Source: Leeuwenhoekiella marinoflava DSM 3653
GTDB lineage: Bacteria > Bacteroidota > Bacteroidia > Flavobacteriales > Flavobacteriaceae
Reading direction: 5' to 3'
DNA length: 64,000 nucleotides
NCBI RefSeq assembly: GCF_900129005.1
Contig: NZ_FQUN01000009.1
Coordinates: 62,001 to 126,000, forward strand
Shown: piece by piece, positions 60,637 through 64,000 of the stretch
Layout of the letters: each line of letters starts with the position of its first letter
Numbering within the stretch: position 1 is the first letter of the stretch
Program-made: the position numbers and the translations under genes
Notes under the pieces: model-generated
Database searches by the model: none
What the model was told of the DNA's origin: nothing
The model's input: the letters and a program-made list of their open reading frames with translations, nothing else

Positions 60637-61449
60637 CTATTTAAAAGAAGTAACTCCGAATTTTTTAGCTTCAGCAACTGCACGCGGTGCAATCTGAGTC
60701 AATGCTTGTATACGTGTATCTGGAGATGGATGTGTACTTAAAATCTCTGAAGTACCTGAACCTCCCTGAGCCTTCATTCTCTCCCAAAGTTTTGGAGCTT
60801 CATAAGGATCATATCCGGCAATCGCAGCTATAATAGTACCTATCTCATCAGCTTGACTTTCATGACTTCTACTGAAAGGCAAAATAGCTCCTACTGTACT
60901 TGCAGTACCATAATATTGATTAAATAGTTGTCCTGCTTTAGAATCTCCAAGTGCAATACCTCCGGCTGCTCCAACAATAGCCTGACCTTGCTGAGCAGTC
61001 ATACGCTGCGCGCCATGGTTTGCTAAGGCATGAGCCAACTCGTGACCTAAGATCATTGCAAGACCTGTCTCATCTTTAGCTATTGGCAAAATTCCTGTGT
61101 ATACTACGATTTTACCTCCGGGCATACAAAAAGCGTTTACAGCTTGATCTTGTACAAGACTGTATTCCCAGCGATAATCATCAAGATAATTAGGATATCC
61201 CAGAGCAGTCATGTAACGCTCTGCAGCTTTAGCAATATTATTTCCTACGCGTTGAACCATTGCGGCTTCAGATGTTCCTCTTACAACAGTATTTTCAGAC
61301 AAAAACTGATTATACTGCTGAAATGCCATTGGGAAAATCTTATCATTACTATAGGCATTAAATGTTTGTTTACCAGTAAATGGGCTGGTCTTACAACTCA
61401 TTACCAGCACTATAGTCATAACAGCAACAAGTATTTGTTTTAATTTCAT
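60637..61449 (-). CDS. M48-family metalloprotease lipoprotein, LoiP/YcaL-like
   Basis: A 270-residue zinc protease. The signal sequence KLKQILVAVMTIVLVMSC ends with a lipid cysteine at 19. The zinc site is HELAH in MILGHELAHALANHG (about 129-143), and the third ligand is the Glu in SHESQADEIGTIIAA. The C-terminal ILSTHPSPDTRIQAL is the family's conserved end block. It is probably an outer-membrane-facing protease for envelope protein quality control, as LoiP is in E. coli. It is preceded by a hairpin at 61470-61496. Confidence 0.92.
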   Translation of the reverse strand: MKLKQILVAVMTIVLVMSCKTSPFTGKQTFNAYSNDKIFPMAFQQYNQFLSENTVVRGTSEAAMVQRVGNNIAKAAERYMTALGYPNYLDDYRWEYSLVQDQAVNAFCMPGGKIVVYTGILPIAKDETGLAMILGHELAHALANHGAQRMTAQQGQAIVGAAGGIALGDSKAGQLFNQYYGTASTVGAILPFSRSHESQADEIGTIIAAIAGYDPYEAPKLWERMKAQGGSGTSEILSTHPSPDTRIQALTQIAPRAVAEAKKFGVTSFK

Positions 61450-61469
61450 TTTAGTTTTTTAAAGATTAG

Positions 61470-61496
61470 CAGGTTGAAATTACAAATTATAACCTG
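61470..61496 (-). repeat. Inverted repeat upstream of the M48 protease gene
   Basis: CAGGTT and AACCTG flank 15 bases, 21 bases upstream of the start codon. It could be an operator or leader hairpin; nothing decides between them. Confidence 0.35.
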
Positions 61497-61540
61497 TTGC
61501 ATTTTAACATTTAGCTAAATTTTAGTAATGTGTGTGAAAA

Positions 61541-63934
61541 TTATCCTATCAAATGAACCACAGAAAAGCCCTTAGGTAACTTTAAATACTTATCATTCTT
61601 ATTCAGATTATTTAAATCATAAGTTACATTATCTACTGTAATTTTTTTAATGGCAAATGGCAATCCTATCAAATTAAGTTTTATAACCTCATATTCTGTC
61701 TCATAGGTTCCTGATTTATGCTGCTGAATAGTCAAGTCGTTTTTCTTACCTGTCATTTTGAAACTACGCAAACTATAACGGCCTTTTTTATAATCATAAC
61801 CATCGTTAGCATCCTCATAAACTTGAGATTTCATAGTTTCTTCGGCAAAATATACATCGAGTTTTAGCTCTTCAATTTCCTTTTCTCCAACAAATTGTTG
61901 AACAGGATATCTCGGTATAATCGAACCCGCTTTTACAAACATCGGAATCGTATCAAAATCTGCATCAACCCAAAGTTCACGCCCACCCTCAAGAGTTTCG
62001 TTAGTCCAGTAATCATACCAGTTCCCTCGTGCCAAATACATCCTACGCCCTTTAGAATTAGGTTCTAAAATAGGACAGACTAAAATATTGTTACCAAAAA
62101 TGAATTCGTCTGTACGGTAATGGGTATGCACATCGTCCTGATCGTAATACACTAAAGGTTTTAGCATAGGTACAGCATCTGTGGCATACTCGTAAAACAT
62201 AGTATATAAATACGGTAAAAGTGTGTAACGCAATTCGATAAACTTTCGCGTAATATCGGTTACCTCATCATCAAAAGACCAGGGTTCTTGATCCCCGTGA
62301 TGCCCGCTGGAATGTACTCGACAAAAAGGATGAAAAACTCCAAGTTGAATCCATCTCACAAATAATTCTCCGGTAGGTTGCTCTGCAAACCCGCCAATGT
62401 CTGTACCTGTAAAGGACATACCTGACAGGCACATGCGCTGTACCTGATTATTAGCGATCCATAAGTGCTCCCAAGTAGCTACATTATCACCCGTCCAAGA
62501 CGAAGTATAGCGCTGCGCACCACTGTAAGCTGAACGTGTAATAACCAGGGGTCGTTTTGGGTACACAAACTTTTTAACACCTTCATAGGTAGCACGTGCC
62601 ATCTGTGTACCGTAAACATTATGCGCTTTACGATGACTACACGGATTACCATCATAATCGTGACGCACATCATCAGGAAATGTTTTTCCGGGAACCTCCA
62701 TAACTGCAGGTTCATTCATATCGTTCCAAACACCTCGCACTCCGATTTCTCCTACCAACTCTTTAAACAAACCCGCCCACCATTCGCGAACTTCTGGATT
62801 GGTATAGTCTGGGAAGGCACATTCGCCCGGCCAAACTTTACCTATCATATACGGTCCATCTGCGCGTTTGCAGAAATAATCGTTTTCTAAGGCTTCATTA
62901 TAAACCCAATAATCCGGATCAATTTTAATTCCAGGATCAATGATAACAATGGTCTTAAACCCATCGTCAAGTAATTCCTTAACCATTCGTTTAGGATCAG
63001 GAAAATATTCTTTATTCCAGGTAAAACACCTGAAGCCATCCATATAATCAATGTCCAGATAAATCCCGTCACAAGGAATTTTAAGATCTCTGAATTTTTG
63101 AGCAATTCCTTTTACAGTACTTTCCGGGTAATAACTCCATTTACATTGCTGAAAACCTAAAGTCCATAACGGAGGCAATTCCGGCTTACCGGTAAGATGT
63201 GTATAATTTTCTACCACCTCATTCATCCCGGGACCGTAGAGAAAATAATAATTCATTTCGCCTCCCGGAGCCCAGAAACTGGTTACATCTAATCGCTCAT
63301 GACAAAAATCAAAATTAGATCTAAAGGTATTGTCAAAGAAAATTCCATAGGCTCGTTTATCTTTTAAACCAATGTAAAACGGAACGGTTTTATAAATAGG
63401 ATCTGTTTCTTTACCAAAAGCATACGAATCTGTAGCCCAGTTAGAAACCTTTTTTCCTCTTAAATTGAGATGAACCGGCTTATCGCCAAGACCATAAAAA
63501 GCTTCTCCCGGGTGTGAGCGTTTGCTCATTTTGACGATATTTCCTCCTAGTGGAAAGCTTTCTTCATAATGAAAACCAATTTCATCTTCATTGATCAGGT
63601 TCCCTTCGATATCAAGAATTTTAGTCTGCAGGCTTATTTTTTCAATTTTAATAATAAGCTTAGCAGTTGTAATTATATAGAAATTCTTATTCTCTGTAAG
63701 TTCTAAGTGATTGTACCCAATGTGGTTCTCAGGATCTATCGCATATGAGAAATCATCCTCAAGTATACCGCGTGTACCATACCTAAACCGAATTACACTA
63801 TCGCGTAAAACAGTTAATTCTAAAATGATATTATTTTCTGTGGTAAAGTATAGAGTATCTACTTCTTGCCGGACGTTTGTAACGGCATTAGGAAACTGAT
63901 TTCCCTTTTGTTCTAACTCCGTATTAATAATCAT
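61541..63934 (-). CDS. Glycoside hydrolase family 31 alpha-glucosidase
   Basis: A 797-residue enzyme. An N-terminal beta-sandwich (about 1-230) is followed by the TIM barrel with the retaining nucleophile Asp in GVWNDMNEPAVME (about 400). The later part includes WTGDNVATWEHL with a candidate acid/base Asp and FHPFCRVHSSGHHGDQEPWSF. C-terminal beta-domains end with a DUF5110-like region. No signal peptide is seen, so it probably acts on imported maltose- or isomaltose-type oligosaccharides in the cytoplasm. No susCD genes are adjacent within the window. Confidence 0.93.
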   Translation of the reverse strand: MIINTELEQKGNQFPNAVTNVRQEVDTLYFTTENNIILELTVLRDSVIRFRYGTRGILEDDFSYAIDPENHIGYNHLELTENKNFYIITTAKLIIKIEKISLQTKILDIEGNLINEDEIGFHYEESFPLGGNIVKMSKRSHPGEAFYGLGDKPVHLNLRGKKVSNWATDSYAFGKETDPIYKTVPFYIGLKDKRAYGIFFDNTFRSNFDFCHERLDVTSFWAPGGEMNYYFLYGPGMNEVVENYTHLTGKPELPPLWTLGFQQCKWSYYPESTVKGIAQKFRDLKIPCDGIYLDIDYMDGFRCFTWNKEYFPDPKRMVKELLDDGFKTIVIIDPGIKIDPDYWVYNEALENDYFCKRADGPYMIGKVWPGECAFPDYTNPEVREWWAGLFKELVGEIGVRGVWNDMNEPAVMEVPGKTFPDDVRHDYDGNPCSHRKAHNVYGTQMARATYEGVKKFVYPKRPLVITRSAYSGAQRYTSSWTGDNVATWEHLWIANNQVQRMCLSGMSFTGTDIGGFAEQPTGELFVRWIQLGVFHPFCRVHSSGHHGDQEPWSFDDEVTDITRKFIELRYTLLPYLYTMFYEYATDAVPMLKPLVYYDQDDVHTHYRTDEFIFGNNILVCPILEPNSKGRRMYLARGNWYDYWTNETLEGGRELWVDADFDTIPMFVKAGSIIPRYPVQQFVGEKEIEELKLDVYFAEETMKSQVYEDANDGYDYKKGRYSLRSFKMTGKKNDLTIQQHKSGTYETEYEVIKLNLIGLPFAIKKITVDNVTYDLNNLNKNDKYLKLPKGFSVVHLIG

Positions 63935-64000
63935 AAGTAGTCTTTATAACGTGTTGGGATTACTAAATTAAGCGTTTCTAGGGTGAATCTAGTTTACTTG

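Noticed and set aside
63970-64000. Fourth copy of the dispersed element
   Set aside because: Only AAGTAAACTA matches at the window edge; the following stem and blocks are not recognisable.
1-64000. CRISPR arrays, tRNA or rRNA genes, prophage or intact insertion sequences
   Set aside because: Scanning both strands by eye showed no regularly spaced direct repeats with spacers, no tRNA cloverleaf ends and no transposase or phage structural genes.

Overview
The window looks like chromosome of a member of the Flavobacteriaceae (Bacteroidota). It is AT-rich and it carries a PorQ-type type IX secretion (T9SS) gene and a T9SS C-terminal sorting tail. CarB is 950 residues with no allosteric domain, SusC-era style surface lipoproteins are frequent, and many genes are preceded by the Bacteroidota sigma-factor box TAnnTTTG, often with a TTTG about 19 bases upstream. 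Shine-Dalgarno sequences are weak and several genes appear to start with TTG. A marine lifestyle is only an inference.

Layout. 1-7717: end of rdgB, a DEAD-box helicase, small envelope genes, a TrmH-type methylase, a SIRT5-like sirtuin, a haem-binding membrane protein, purB and a 55-residue membrane protein coupled to it. 7725-11019: ackA-pta acetate operon. 11244-13256: an ECF sigma operon (sigma, membrane regulator, two DUF4252 proteins) with a readable ECF-type promoter. 13368-16419: tandem paralogous S41 protease lipoproteins. 16494-22703: vitamin B12 uptake locus: cobalamin riboswitch, BtuB receptor and a BtuG-like beta-propeller lipoprotein on the minus strand, and divergent BtuF-C-D ABC transporter on the plus strand.

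22745-28529: rmuC followed by an accessory stretch with higher G+C genes, a 690-base gene-free region with an 11-bp phased repeat array, a frameshifted DUF819 remnant and a lipoprotein gene that carries three in-frame stop codons. 28586-37694: a T9SS cupredoxin-fold protein without copper ligands, carB, rpmH, a TPR protein, a thioredoxin-fold protein, a lytic transglycosylase, a hydrolase, a minimal acetyltransferase and mtaB. 37877-44291: a peptide-binding lipoprotein and a TetR-TolC-HlyD-EmrB efflux operon with three palindromic operator candidates. 44288-55965: GlmU-like transferase, rpsA, a lipase-like hydrolase, an aldehyde dehydrogenase, an MFS carrier, cmk, porQ and lon. 56192-59148: a second ECF operon with DUF4097-like and head-GIN envelope proteins. 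59221-63934: UMF1-type MFS, M48 metalloprotease and a GH31 alpha-glucosidase.

Most of the window is ordinary core genome. The most unusual items are a dispersed intergenic element present in three diverged copies (11152, 51374, 53428) whose stems show compensatory changes, the phased repeat array near 26.8 kb, the nonsense-riddled lipoprotein gene at 27.8-28.5 kb, the copper-ligand-free cupredoxin, and a 14-bp palindrome seen three times. No tRNA, rRNA, CRISPR array, intact insertion sequence or prophage was seen.
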